Shown in pieces: positions 1 to 8,695 of a DNA stretch of 64,000 nucleotides. Below the pieces are notes generated by a model. That model did no database searches. It was not told the origin of the DNA and was given only the letters and a program-made list of their open reading frames with translations. Source of the DNA: Pseudomonadota bacterium (GTDB lineage: Bacteria; Pseudomonadota; Gammaproteobacteria; Burkholderiales; Burkholderiaceae_E); contig CAUJHG010000080.1 in NCBI GenBank assembly GCA_963204785.1, positions 1 through 64,000 of the forward strand, given 5' to 3'. How positions within the stretch are numbered: position 1 is the first letter of the stretch; each line of letters opens with the position of its first letter. A program made the position numbers and the translations under genes.

Positions 1-562
1 GCTCGACGTCTCCCCCGAGCTGCTCGAGTGGTCCAGCGTCGGTGCGCTGCACTCGGTGGTCGAGTACGCGGACCCGTCGGGGCCGATCACCTTCCAGGTC
101 CACGCCCTCGGTGCGGACCGCTACGAGGTGCGCGGCGGCGAAGCGCCGGTGCAGGTGCGCGTGCGCGGGATCGACGGCCATCGTGCGCGGCTCGATGTCG
201 ACGGCGAAGCGCTCGACCTCGCCTTCGCCGACGCAGGCGCGGGCGTGCTGCACCTGTCGAGCGCGGACCGCAGCTTCTCGGTCCGCGACCTCACGCAGGC
301 GGCAGCAGCCGGCGAGGAGGAGGGCGGCGGCGGAACCGTCGCCGCGCCGATGCACGGGCGCCTGCTGCAGGTCTTCGTCGAGGAGGGTGCGCGGGTGGCC
401 AAGGGAGACCCGCTCGCGGTGCTCGAAGCGATGAAGATGCAGCACCACATCCTCGCCGAGGTCGACGGGGTGGTGGCCCGGGTGGTGGGCGTCGCAGGCA
501 CCCAGATCGCCGCCGGCGATCTCATCCTCGAGATCACGCCCTCGGAGGGCGCCGACGAATGA
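1..562 (+). CDS. Biotin-dependent acyl-CoA carboxylase alpha subunit, C-terminal part (partial at 5' end)
   Basis: The open frame enters from the left edge, so only the C-terminal part of the protein is visible. It ends with a biotinyl-lipoyl domain carrying the biotin attachment motif EAMKMQHH; the lysine codon is at about 434. Upstream of this is a beta-rich BT-type linker and a Gly/Glu-rich hinge (EEEGGGG). In this family the N-terminal part is biotin carboxylase, and the holoenzyme carboxylates propionyl-, methylcrotonyl- or geranyl-CoA with a separate beta subunit. Which substrate applies cannot be told from the tail alone. The next gene, 56 bp downstream on the same strand, is of a type often found beside such carboxylases. 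Confidence 0.9.
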   Translation, partial: LDVSPELLEWSSVGALHSVVEYADPSGPITFQVHALGADRYEVRGGEAPVQVRVRGIDGHRARLDVDGEALDLAFADAGAGVLHLSSADRSFSVRDLTQAAAAGEEEGGGGTVAAPMHGRLLQVFVEEGARVAKGDPLAVLEAMKMQHHILAEVDGVVARVVGVAGTQIAAGDLILEITPSEGADE

Positions 563-618
563 CCGATGCGCCGGCTTTCCGGCGCAATCGATGGATCCGA
601 ACATCGGAGGTGTGAACC

Positions 619-1434
619 ATGATGCAGCAGGCGAAGGATTTCCTCGACGAGAGCGAGGCGCTGTACGCGCTGATCTCCCCCCTGTCCGACGCCGAGCTGG
701 CGACGCCGACCCTGTTCAAGGGCTGGACGATCTCGGACGTCATCGGGCACCTGCACATGTGGAACTGGGCCGCGGACCTCTCGCTGAAGGACGGCGAGGG
801 CTTCAAGGCCTTCTGGGCCAGGGTGGCTGCCCACATGGCCAAGGGCGGAACGCTCACCGCGTTCGAGCGGCAGTGGGCCGAAGGCCTGCAGGGCAGGGCG
901 CTGGTGCAGGCCTGGCGGGAGTTCTACCTGCCGATGGCGGCGCGCTTCGGCGAGGCCGACCCCTCCGCCCGGGTGCTCTGGGCCGGACCCGACATGAGCG
1001 TGCGCTCGTCGATCACCGCGCGACTCATGGAGACCTGGTCGCACGCGCAGGCGATCTACGACGTGATGAGCGTCGATCGCCAGGACGGCGAGCGCATCCG
1101 CAACATCGTGGTCCTCGGCGTCAACACCTACGGCTGGACCTTCGCGAACCGGAAGATGGAGGTGCCTCGGCCGATGCCGCACCTGCGGCTGACCGGGCCC
1201 TCGGGCGAGCTCTGGACCTTCGGCGAGGAGGGCACCGGCGAGCTGATCGAGGGCTCGGCGACCGCCTTCTGCCAGGTGGTGGCGCAGACGCGCAACATCG
1301 CCGACGTCGATCTCAGGGTCGAAGGGCCGAATGCGAAGCAGTGGATGGCGATCGCGCAGTGCTTCGCGGGGCCGCCCGAGAACCCGCCCGCGCCCGGGGT
1401 GCGGCACAAGGCGGCGTCGCGCCTGTCAGCCTGA
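619..1434 (+). CDS. TIGR03084-like DinB/maleylpyruvate isomerase-fold protein
   Basis: 271 residues. The N-terminal half has the helical-bundle pattern of the DinB/mycothiol-dependent isomerase superfamily, with a histidine in IGHLHMWNW near residue 50 and a second conserved stretch WSHAQAIYD near residue 155 that could supply metal ligands. The overall pattern matches the TIGR03084 family of putative metal-binding proteins, whose reaction is not established. It follows the acyl-CoA carboxylase gene, so a role in acyl-CoA or branched-chain catabolism is possible but inferred. A GGAGG-type site (cggaggtgtgaacc) precedes the ATG at 619. The 3' end overlaps the convergent efflux operon by a few bases. 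Confidence 0.75.
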   Translation: MMQQAKDFLDESEALYALISPLSDAELATPTLFKGWTISDVIGHLHMWNWAADLSLKDGEGFKAFWARVAAHMAKGGTLTAFERQWAEGLQGRALVQAWREFYLPMAARFGEADPSARVLWAGPDMSVRSSITARLMETWSHAQAIYDVMSVDRQDGERIRNIVVLGVNTYGWTFANRKMEVPRPMPHLRLTGPSGELWTFGEEGTGELIEGSATAFCQVVAQTRNIADVDLRVEGPNAKQWMAIAQCFAGPPENPPAPGVRHKAASRLSA

Positions 1435-2991
1435 CCCGATCGCCTGGTAGAGCGCAACGCTGTCGGCCAGCCGTTGCGCGTGCGCGGCGCTCAGGCCCAG
1501 CCGCGTCTGCTGGGCCTGCTGCTGCGCGATCAGCACCTGCAGGTGGCCGGCAGCGCCGAGCCGGTACTGGCGCTCGACCGAGCGCAGCGACTCCTGCGCT
1601 GCCCGGTCGGCTGCGGCCATCGCTTCGAAGACCTCGGCGTCCTTGTGTACCGCGGTGAGGGCGTCGGCGACGCTGCGCAGCGCATCGAGAACCACCCGCT
1701 GGTAGTTGGCGAGCGCCGCGTCGAAGGCGGCGAGCGCCGCGCGCTTCTCGGCGGGCAGCCCGGGGTTGAACAGGGGTTGGGTGATCTGGCCGACCAGGCC
1801 CCAGACCGCCGAGCCGCCGCCGAACAGCGCGCCGGTGCTGAGCGCCTGGCTGCCCAGGCTGGCGCTCAGCGTGAGCTGCGGATACAGCCGTGCGACCGCG
1901 ACGCCGTAGTCGGCGTTGGCGGCGTGCAGCAGCGCCTCCGAGGCCAGGATGTCCGGTCGCTGGCGCACCAGCTCGGAGGGGACGCTCAGCGGCAGCTGCG
2001 CGGGCAGGGTGAAGTCCGAGAGCGTGAAGGGCGCGGGCTCGGCCGTGCCCGGGGCGCGCCCGGCGAGCACCGCCAGCAGGTGTCCGGTCTGCTGGATCTG
2101 CCGCTGCAGCGCGGGCAGGTCGGCGCGCGTGCGTTGCGCCAGGGCCTGCAGCGCGAGCACTTCGTCCGCCGCCGCCTGGCCCAGGCGCACCCGGTCGCGG
2201 GCGATCTGCAGCTGCGCCTCCTGCGTGCGCAGGATCGCCGACGTGGCCTCGAACTGCGCGTGGAGCCGGGCCTGCGCGATCGCCGCCGTGGCCAGGTTGC
2301 CGGCGAGCGCCAGGCGCGCCGCGGCGAGCTCGTGGCGGCGGAAGTCGGCGCGCGCGGCGAGCGCTTCGAGCGCGCGGCGGTTGGCGCCGGCGAGGTCGAG
2401 GTTGTAGCGCACGCCGACGCTCGCGTTGTACAGGCTGAATTCCCTCGCATCGCCCGGCTGCCCGAGGGCGCTGGGGCTGATCCGCTGGCGCTGGGCGCCG
2501 GCCGCTGCGTCCACTCTCGGGTAGAGCGTCGATCCGGCCTGCGCATCGTGCAGCTGCTGCGCCTGGACCAGGGTCGCGCGGGCGGCTGCCAGCGTGGGGC
2601 TCGCCCCGAGCGCCGACTCGATCAGCGCATCGAGCCTGGGCGAACCCAGGCTTCGCCACCACTGGGGGTCGGGGCTGCCCTCGACGATCCGCTGTCGGGG
2701 CCCGTCGGGCCCTGCGGTGATGGTGCGGCCCTGCTCGGCGTGCCCGGCGCTGGTGTAGGCCTGGGCCTCGGGCGCGGCCGGGCGCCGGAAGTCCGGACCC
2801 GCGGTGCAGGCGGCCAGCGCGAGCAGCAGCGCGAGCGAGGCCAGCCTGCGGCCGCCCCGCAGGCCGGTCGCAGCGCCCGACGCGGCCTCGCCCGGGCTGC
2901 GCCCGGCGCCGAAATCGCCTGCGCTGCGCCCGGCTCTGGGGCCGCCTGCGCCGCAGGAGTGCGCAAGGGGGGCATCGTTGCGGTGTCTCAT
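1426..2991 (-). CDS. NodT-family outer-membrane factor lipoprotein (efflux channel)
   Basis: 521 residues. After a Gly/Ala-rich N-terminal extension there is a lipoprotein signal with the lipobox LALAAC-TAGPDF, followed by two repeated outer-membrane efflux (OEP) domains rich in long helices. The motif PSELVRQRPDIL in the second repeat is characteristic of the NodT/OprM family. It forms the outer-membrane exit duct of a tripartite efflux pump. The ATG at 2991 overlaps the stop codon of the upstream ATPase gene (ATGA), which supports this start and places it last in a five-gene operon. The N-terminal extension before the signal is unusually long, so a later start remains possible. Confidence 0.88.
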   Translation of the reverse strand: MRHRNDAPLAHSCGAGGPRAGRSAGDFGAGRSPGEAASGAATGLRGGRRLASLALLLALAACTAGPDFRRPAAPEAQAYTSAGHAEQGRTITAGPDGPRQRIVEGSPDPQWWRSLGSPRLDALIESALGASPTLAAARATLVQAQQLHDAQAGSTLYPRVDAAAGAQRQRISPSALGQPGDAREFSLYNASVGVRYNLDLAGANRRALEALAARADFRRHELAAARLALAGNLATAAIAQARLHAQFEATSAILRTQEAQLQIARDRVRLGQAAADEVLALQALAQRTRADLPALQRQIQQTGHLLAVLAGRAPGTAEPAPFTLSDFTLPAQLPLSVPSELVRQRPDILASEALLHAANADYGVAVARLYPQLTLSASLGSQALSTGALFGGGSAVWGLVGQITQPLFNPGLPAEKRAALAAFDAALANYQRVVLDALRSVADALTAVHKDAEVFEAMAAADRAAQESLRSVERQYRLGAAGHLQVLIAQQQAQQTRLGLSAAHAQRLADSVALYQAIGSG

Positions 2992-3701
2992 GTGCCGAAG
3001 CCTCGTCCTTCTCCGCGCTCCTCGTGGGTCACGCCGTCGCGGATGTGGTAGATGCGCCGGAAGGTCGGGATGATCTTCTCGTCGTGGGTGACCACGATCA
3101 CCGCGGTCCGGTACTTCTGCGCCATCTCGTTCAGGATGCGGATGACCGCCATCGCGCGCTCGGAGTCGAGCGGCGCGGTGGGCTCGTCGGCCAGGATCAC
3201 CGGCGGCCGGTTGACCAGCCCGCGCGCGATCGCCACGCGCTGCTGTTCGCCGCCCGAGAGCTGCGAGGGCATCGCGTGCGCGCGATGGGCGACGTCCAGC
3301 GCCGCCAGCAGCTCCAGCGCACGGCTGCGCGCCTCGGCATTGGGCGCTCCCGCCAGCATCGGCAGCAGCGCCACGTTGTCGGTGACCTCCAGGAAGGGGA
3401 TCAGGTAGGGCGCCTGGAAGACGAAGCCGATCCGGTCGCGGCGCAGCGCGCGCAGGTCGGGCACCTTCCAGCCGTCCTCGTAGATCAGCTCGTCGCCCAG
3501 CCGCATCCGGCCCGCGGTGGGGTCGATCACTGCACCCAGGCACTTGAGCAGCGTGCTCTTGCCCGAGCCCGAAGGCCCGATCAGCCCCACCACCTCGCCC
3601 GGCGCCACTTCCATGTCGACGCGCTTGAGCGCGTCGACCGCGGTGTCCCCGGAGCCGTAGCGCTTCCTCAGGCCCTCGATGCGGATGCCTCGGTCGGCCA
3701 T
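2988..3701 (-). CDS. ABC transporter ATP-binding protein (MacB/LolD/DevA type)
   Basis: 237 residues. All nucleotide-binding motifs are present: Walker A GPSGSGKST near residue 43, Q-loop VFQAPYL, signature LSGGEQQRVAIARGL, Walker B ILADEPTAPLD and the switch histidine in VVTHD. The short interdomain pattern is typical of ATPases that pair with FtsX-type permeases and drive a periplasmic adaptor and outer-membrane channel by mechanotransmission. It lies 2 bp after the permease gene and overlaps the outer-membrane factor gene by 4 bp. Substrate is unknown. Confidence 0.93.
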   Translation of the reverse strand: MADRGIRIEGLRKRYGSGDTAVDALKRVDMEVAPGEVVGLIGPSGSGKSTLLKCLGAVIDPTAGRMRLGDELIYEDGWKVPDLRALRRDRIGFVFQAPYLIPFLEVTDNVALLPMLAGAPNAEARSRALELLAALDVAHRAHAMPSQLSGGEQQRVAIARGLVNRPPVILADEPTAPLDSERAMAVIRILNEMAQKYRTAVIVVTHDEKIIPTFRRIYHIRDGVTHEERGEGRGFGT

Positions 3702-3703
3702 CG

Positions 3704-4909
3704 TCAGCCTCCGATCGCTTCGGCCGGGTCGACCGCGAGCGCCATGCGGATCGCGACCACGCTGGCGGCGGCGCAGATCCCCAGCACCGCGAGGAAGCCC
3801 ACCACCGAGTCCTGCGGCACCAGCAGCACGTATTTCGGGAACAGCGGCGCGGTCCAGGTGGCGCTGATCTTGCCGACCGCGAAGCCGATCGCGCCCAGCG
3901 CGAGCGCCTGCTGCAGGATCATCCAGGCGATCGTGCGGTTCCGGGTGCCGATCAGCTTGAGCACCGCGATCTCGCGGATCTTGTCCATCGTGAGCGTGTA
4001 GATGATGAAGGCGACGATCGCCGCGCTCACCAGCGCCAGGATCACCAGGAACATCGCGATCTGCCGCGCCGAGGTGGCGATCAGCTTGCCCACGAGGATG
4101 CCTTCCATCTGCGCGCGCGTGTAGACGGTCAGGCGCTTCCAGCGCCGGATCGACGCGGCGACCTCGTCGGCGAGCGCGCCTTCGGCCAGTTGCACCAGCA
4201 CCGCGTTGACGGAGGAGCTGGTGGTCTGCGATGCGATCACCGCCTCGAGCAGGCCGGGCACCGCGGGACGGTTGAACGCGGGGTTCTCGCCGGTGCGCCG
4301 GCGGCTCTGCCAGATCGCGTCGTTGTCCTTGAGGAACTGCGCCTCCTGGGCGTCCTTCAGGGGAATGAACACCATCGGGTCGCCGCTGGAGGAGACCATG
4401 CGCCGCGTCAGGCCGACCACGGTGAAGCGGTTGCGCCGGATGGTGAGCTGGTCGCCGATCCGCAAGCCGGTGGCGAGATCGGCGATCGCCTCGTAGTGTC
4501 CGCGGGTGAGCTGGCGCCCGGCCACCAGATGGGGCGGCCAGCCGGGCGCGCCGGCGGCGCCGGCCGGTGCGATTCCGACCACCATCGCGCGCACGTCGCG
4601 CTCGCCCTCGCGCACCTGCATCGTCAGGTAGGTGACGTTGGCCGCGCGGGCCACTCCCGGCATCGCGAGGATGGTCCGGTACAGGTCGTCGGCCAGGCTG
4701 GAGGACTCGGCATAGGGGCCGAGCGTGTCGCGCTGCACCACCCAGAGATCGGCGCCGCTGTTGTCGAGCAGGGCGCGGCCGTCGTCGACCATCCCGCGGT
4801 AGACGCCCGCCATCACCAGCGTCACCCCGATCAGCAGTCCCAGCCCGAAGCCGGTGAAGACGAACTTGCCCCAGCTGTGGAGGATGTCGCGGCCGGCGAG
4901 GCTGATCAT
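3704..4909 (-). CDS. ABC transporter permease, FtsX/DevC type
   Basis: 401 residues with the four-helix FtsX layout. One transmembrane segment lies near residues 15-35. A large periplasmic domain of about 230 residues follows (starting MVDDGRALLDNSGADLWVVQ), then three transmembrane segments in the C-terminal third. The domain arrangement resembles DevC and MacB-type permeases, which couple ATP hydrolysis to a periplasmic adaptor instead of moving substrate through the membrane. The ATG at 4909 overlaps the adaptor stop codon (ATGA). The start was set by that overlap; the ORF track extends much further upstream only because no stop codon intervenes. Confidence 0.92.
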   Translation of the reverse strand: MISLAGRDILHSWGKFVFTGFGLGLLIGVTLVMAGVYRGMVDDGRALLDNSGADLWVVQRDTLGPYAESSSLADDLYRTILAMPGVARAANVTYLTMQVREGERDVRAMVVGIAPAGAAGAPGWPPHLVAGRQLTRGHYEAIADLATGLRIGDQLTIRRNRFTVVGLTRRMVSSSGDPMVFIPLKDAQEAQFLKDNDAIWQSRRRTGENPAFNRPAVPGLLEAVIASQTTSSSVNAVLVQLAEGALADEVAASIRRWKRLTVYTRAQMEGILVGKLIATSARQIAMFLVILALVSAAIVAFIIYTLTMDKIREIAVLKLIGTRNRTIAWMILQQALALGAIGFAVGKISATWTAPLFPKYVLLVPQDSVVGFLAVLGICAAASVVAIRMALAVDPAEAIGG

Positions 4910-6057
4910 CTGGGCGCTCCCGGGATGCGTTCGACCACGCGGATCCGGCTTCCCGCGTCGAGCGCCCGCTCGCTGTAGACGACGATCCGGTCGCCTTCGC
5001 GCAGGCCCTCGACGACCTGGATCCGGCCGTCGAGGTCGGAGCGCCCCAGCCGCACCGGGACGAACTCGGGCCTGCCGTCGCTGATCTGCCAGACGCCGGT
5101 GCGATCGCCCTGGCGCTGCACCGCCGCGTTCGGGATGGTCGGCGTCGCGGGGAGCACGGGCAGGTCGACGGTGACCTCGGCGAGTTCCCCGATCGGCGGG
5201 GGCGGCGACGGGAGCTCGTCGAAGACCACCTTGACCAGCGTCTCCTCGGTGACCGCGTCCGCCTTCGGTTCGACGCGCAGCACCCGACCCGTCAGGATCC
5301 GGCCGTCGCGCGAGCGCAGGCCGACGCGCGCGGGCAGTCCGGCTGCCAGGCCGGAGGCGCTGATCTGGTCGAAGCGCACGTTGACCCACAGGCTGGCAGG
5401 GTCGACCACCTCGAGCACCGCCTGGCCGGCGACCACCGTGGTGCCGGGATCGGCGTCTCGCTGGGTGACGATGCCGTCGGCCGGCGCGACCAGGCGCAGG
5501 TTGAGGCGCTGCGCGCGCAGCGCTTCGAGGTCGGCGCGCGCGCGCGACAGGTCCTGTCGCGCCGCCGACAGCGCAGCCTGGGCCAGCGCGGCCTCCTGGC
5601 GCCTCGCGGCCGCGAGTTCCTCGCTGGTGGAGCGCACCGCGAGCAACTGCTCGTAACGGCGCGCCTGGGTGTCCGCCCAGGCCTGGCGCGCGCTCGCGTC
5701 GTCCAGTTGCGCCTGCGCCCGGCCGATGGCGGCCTGCTGCGCGCGGATCCGTTCGTCGAGGTCGACCGGGTCCATCTCCCCCAGCAGGCGCCCGGCGGCG
5801 ACCCGATCGCCGACGTGGACGTCCAGGCGGCGCAGGCGACCGGCGAGGGTCGGCCCGATCCGGTAGGTGTAGCGCGCCTCGATGGTGCCGACGCCGAAGA
5901 GCGCCGGCCGGATCGCGTGCGCCTCCACGGTGGTCTCGGTCACCGCCACCGGCGCCAGCGGGCCGGAGCGCAGCGCCACCCAGGCCAGGACCGCGACCAG
6001 GGCGGCGATGACCGCGGCCAGGGCCAGGGTGCGTCGATGCAGGCGAACTCCCTTCAT
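4906..6057 (-). CDS. HlyD/MFP-family periplasmic efflux adaptor
   Basis: 383 residues. One N-terminal transmembrane anchor (residues 8-30) is followed by half of a lipoyl-like domain, an alpha-helical hairpin of about 100 residues (AQLDDASARQAWADTQARRY and on), the second lipoyl half (VAPADGIVTQRDADPGTTV), a beta-barrel domain and a membrane-proximal domain. This is the standard membrane fusion protein order. It bridges the permease and outer-membrane channel encoded downstream. The ATG at 6057 overlaps the stop of the TetR gene by 4 bp. Confidence 0.92.
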   Translation of the reverse strand: MKGVRLHRRTLALAAVIAALVAVLAWVALRSGPLAPVAVTETTVEAHAIRPALFGVGTIEARYTYRIGPTLAGRLRRLDVHVGDRVAAGRLLGEMDPVDLDERIRAQQAAIGRAQAQLDDASARQAWADTQARRYEQLLAVRSTSEELAAARRQEAALAQAALSAARQDLSRARADLEALRAQRLNLRLVAPADGIVTQRDADPGTTVVAGQAVLEVVDPASLWVNVRFDQISASGLAAGLPARVGLRSRDGRILTGRVLRVEPKADAVTEETLVKVVFDELPSPPPPIGELAEVTVDLPVLPATPTIPNAAVQRQGDRTGVWQISDGRPEFVPVRLGRSDLDGRIQVVEGLREGDRIVVYSERALDAGSRIRVVERIPGAPR

Positions 6058-6662
6058 TGGGGGCTCCCGATTCCGCGCCGGTAGATCGCGAAGACCCGCG
6101 GCGCATCGCTGCGGATCCGCCCGACGTCGTCGGCGAGCATCGCCTGCATCACCAGGCCCTGGATCATGCCGATCAGCAGCGTGATCGCGGCCTCGGTGTC
6201 GAGCGTTGCGGGCACTTCGCCCTGCGCCCTGGCCTGCTCGAGCAGCGTCGCCAGGCGCTCGCGATAACGGCGCAGGAGGGTGGCGACCATCCGCTTCGGG
6301 GCGGTCATCCCTGTGCGCTGCAGCTCGCCGAACAGCATCCGCGGCACGCCGGGGTGCTCGGCGACGAAACCGACGTGGGCGAGGAACATCGCCTCGATCG
6401 CGGCCAGCGGCGAGGCTGCCGGCCGTGCAGCTTCGTCGACCCGGGCGAGCAGCCGCTGGGCGACCCACTCCATCACCGCCTGCAGGATGGCCTCCTTGCT
6501 GGGGAAGTGCCTGAACAGCGCGCCCTGGGTCACGCCCATGTGCCTGGCGATGGCTGCGGTGGTGATCTCGCTCGGGTGGCGTTCGGCCGCGAGTTCGAGC
6601 ACGGCGTCGACCGTGACCGCACGGCGCTGGTCGGCAGGCAGGTGTTTCGGCGGGGCGTTCAT
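6054..6662 (-). CDS. TetR/AcrR-family transcriptional regulator, likely local repressor
   Basis: 202 residues. The N-terminal third carries the TetR helix-turn-helix (ITTAAIARHMGVTQGALFRHF, quoted in part, near residues 36-56). The helical C-terminal two thirds would bind the ligand and mediate dimerisation. It is the first gene of the efflux operon and is translationally coupled to the adaptor gene, so it probably represses its own operon and is released by a pump substrate. A near-perfect inverted repeat sits 11 bp upstream of the ATG at 6662 and is the likely operator. Confidence 0.93.
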   Translation of the reverse strand: MNAPPKHLPADQRRAVTVDAVLELAAERHPSEITTAAIARHMGVTQGALFRHFPSKEAILQAVMEWVAQRLLARVDEAARPAASPLAAIEAMFLAHVGFVAEHPGVPRMLFGELQRTGMTAPKRMVATLLRRYRERLATLLEQARAQGEVPATLDTEAAITLLIGMIQGLVMQAMLADDVGRIRSDAPRVFAIYRRGIGSPQ

Positions 6663-6672
6663 GCGGAGTCTC

Positions 6673-6694
6673 AGATAGTAATTGCTTGCTATCT
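6673..6694 (-). promoter_or_regulatory. Candidate TetR operator (inverted repeat)
   Basis: AGATAGTAA-N4-TTGCTATCT: the two 9-bp arms are inverted copies matching at 8 of 9 positions. It lies between the -35-like element and the TetR start codon, where bound repressor would block initiation or clearance. This AT-rich palindrome stands out in very GC-rich DNA. That it binds this TetR protein is inferred from position and symmetry. Confidence 0.65.
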
Positions 6695-6713
6695 TTCGCT
6701 TCCTGTGCGCGGC

Positions 6714-6719
6714 TGTCAA
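6714..6719 (-). promoter_or_regulatory. Perfect -35 hexamer TTGACA for the efflux operon
   Basis: On the minus strand a perfect TTGACA begins at 6719. About 17-18 bp further on lies a weak AT-rich -10 candidate (AAAGAT/AAGATA) that runs into the operator palindrome. The -10 match is poor, so the promoter is assigned mainly on the -35 box and on the overlap with the operator. Confidence 0.5.
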
Positions 6720-6775
6720 GCCTGGTGCGCCGGCTCCCGGGGCGCTGGGCGATCCGGTACAGTGGGAGCCTGCCG

Positions 6776-8095
6776 ATGGATCCGAGCCTGACCCTCCTCC
6801 TGATCGCGCTGCTGATCCTCGCCAGCGCGTTCCTGTCGCTGTCCGAGATCTCGATGGCCGCCGCCCGGCGGCTGCGCCTGGGCCAGCTCGCCGACGCCGG
6901 CGACCCGCGCGCACGCCGGGCCCTGGAGACCCAGGCGCAGCCGGGCAGCTACTTCACCGTCGTGCAGATCGGGCAGAACATGGTGGCGATCCTCGGCGGC
7001 GTGGTCGGGGAAGGGGCGCTCACGCCGTGGTTCGCCTCGCTGCTGCAGCACCTGACGACGCCCGCCGCGGCCGCGACGATCGGCTTCGCGCTCTCGTTCG
7101 CCCTGATCACCTCGCTGTTCGTGCTGTTCTCCGATCTGCTCCCGAAGCGGCTGGCGATGGTGAGCCCCGAGACGATCGTGCTGCGGGTGGTCGGGCCGAT
7201 GCACTGGTGGATGTGGCTGCTGCGGCCGGCGGTCTGGGCCTTCGACGGGCTGGCCAGCCTGGCGATGCGGCTGCTTCGCCTGCCCACCGAGCGCGACGAG
7301 CGGATCACGCCTGCCGACATCCTGGCCCTGGCCGAGGCTGGGGCGCAGGCCGGCGTGCTGGCCGCCCCCGAGCACCAGGTGATCGCCAACGTGTTCGAGC
7401 TGGACACGCGCACCGTGGAGAGCGCGATGACCACGCGCGAGCGCATCGTCTACCTCCTGCAGGACGACAGCGACGAGCAGATCCGCACCCGGATCGCGTC
7501 GCAGCCGCACTCCACCTATCTCGTGTGCGACGGCGACATCGACCACGTCGTCGGCTACGTCGACGCGCCGGACCTCTTCCAGCGAGTGCTGCAGGGCGAG
7601 TCGATCTCGCTGCGCGACGACGGCGGACTGCTGCACAAGGTGCTGATCGTCCCGGACCGGCTGACGCTGTCGGAGATGCTCGAGCAGTTCCGCCAGGCCC
7701 ACGAGGACTTCGCGGTGATCGTCAACGAGTACAGCCTGGTGGTGGGCATCGTCACGCTCAACGACGTGATGAGCACCGTGATGGGCAGCCTGGTGGCCCC
7801 GGACGACGAGGAGCAGATCGTGCGGCGCGACGACGGGTCCTGGCTGATGGACGGCCTGACCCCGATCGGCGAGGTGCTGCGCGCGATCGGCGCCGATGCG
7901 GCGCTGCTGCCCCAGCGCGGCCAGTACGACACGCTGGCCGGCTTCCTGATGGTGATGCTGCGCCGGATTCCGCGCCGCACCGATGCCGTGGTCTGGGGCA
8001 GCTGGCGCTTCGAGGTGCTCGACGTCGACGGCTACAAGATCGACCAGGTCCTCGTCACCCGTGCAGCGGGGCAGGAGGCGCAGGGGAGCTGCTGA
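6776..8095 (+). CDS. CNNM/CorC-type hemolysin-family membrane protein (DUF21 + CBS pair + CorC_HlyC)
   Basis: 439 residues. An N-terminal DUF21/CNNM membrane domain (about residues 1-190, starting LTLLLIALLILASAFLSLSE) is followed by a CBS-domain pair (about 210-330) and a C-terminal CorC_HlyC domain (about 350-435, VAPDDEEQIVRRDDGSWLMD). CNNM proteins are linked to magnesium, sodium or polyamine export, and the label hemolysin is historical. The ATG at 6776 is chosen because the transmembrane domain starts immediately after it and gggagcc precedes it; the longer ORF start at 6686 would add residues lying inside the intergenic control region. It is divergent from the TetR operon. Confidence 0.88.
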   Translation: MDPSLTLLLIALLILASAFLSLSEISMAAARRLRLGQLADAGDPRARRALETQAQPGSYFTVVQIGQNMVAILGGVVGEGALTPWFASLLQHLTTPAAAATIGFALSFALITSLFVLFSDLLPKRLAMVSPETIVLRVVGPMHWWMWLLRPAVWAFDGLASLAMRLLRLPTERDERITPADILALAEAGAQAGVLAAPEHQVIANVFELDTRTVESAMTTRERIVYLLQDDSDEQIRTRIASQPHSTYLVCDGDIDHVVGYVDAPDLFQRVLQGESISLRDDGGLLHKVLIVPDRLTLSEMLEQFRQAHEDFAVIVNEYSLVVGIVTLNDVMSTVMGSLVAPDDEEQIVRRDDGSWLMDGLTPIGEVLRAIGADAALLPQRGQYDTLAGFLMVMLRRIPRRTDAVVWGSWRFEVLDVDGYKIDQVLVTRAAGQEAQGSC

Positions 8096-8272
8096 GCGCA
8101 GCCTGCCGACGGCCGTTGTCGGCGCCGCCCTGCGCCGCTGCGCCCTGTCGGGGCTGCGCGCGATGGCGGGCCGGACATTTGGTAATCTGCGCAGACCCTG
8201 GAAACCTGGCGGTCGCAGCGCGCGGGCCTGCGGTCCGCCCTTCGCCCACGCGCCCGCGCAGCCGGGGCCGTC

Positions 8273-8695
8273 ATGAGCGCCGAAGTCGTCATCCATCACA
8301 ACCCTGCCTGCGGAACCTCGCGCAAGGTGCTCGCGATGATCCGCGACGCCGGAATCGAGCCGCGCATCGTTCGCTACCTCGAGACGCCGCCGGACCGGGA
8401 GCAGCTCCTTGCGCTGATCGCGGCCACCGGGCAGCCGGCACGTGCGCTGCTGCGTCGCAAGGAGGCCCTGTGCGCGCAGCTCGGTCTGGACGATCCCGCC
8501 GTGACCGAGGAGCAGGTGGTGGACGCGATGCTCGCGCATCCGATCCTGGTCGAGCGCCCGATCGTGCACGGTCCGCTGGGTGCCCGACTGTGCCGCCCGC
8601 CCGAGGCGGTGCTCGAGCTTCTGCCGGTGCGGCAGCCGGCGCGCGGTCCGACGCAGGGCGAGGCAGCGGGCGGGCAGCGCGGACGCAGCGATTGA
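8273..8695 (+). CDS. arsC: Arsenate reductase, glutaredoxin-coupled ArsC type
   Basis: 140 residues. The family signature HHNPACGTSRK is at residues 8-18, with the catalytic cysteine in CGTS. The arginine-containing C-terminal segment RPIVHGPLGARLCRPPE matches ArsC of the E. coli plasmid type. In that family the enzyme reduces arsenate to arsenite with glutathione and glutaredoxin. No arsR, arsB or acr3 gene is nearby, so it may be a housekeeping ArsC/YffB-like reductase. The stop codon overlaps the possible TTG start of the following channel gene. Confidence 0.87.
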   Translation: MSAEVVIHHNPACGTSRKVLAMIRDAGIEPRIVRYLETPPDREQLLALIAATGQPARALLRRKEALCAQLGLDDPAVTEEQVVDAMLAHPILVERPIVHGPLGARLCRPPEAVLELLPVRQPARGPTQGEAAGGQRGRSD

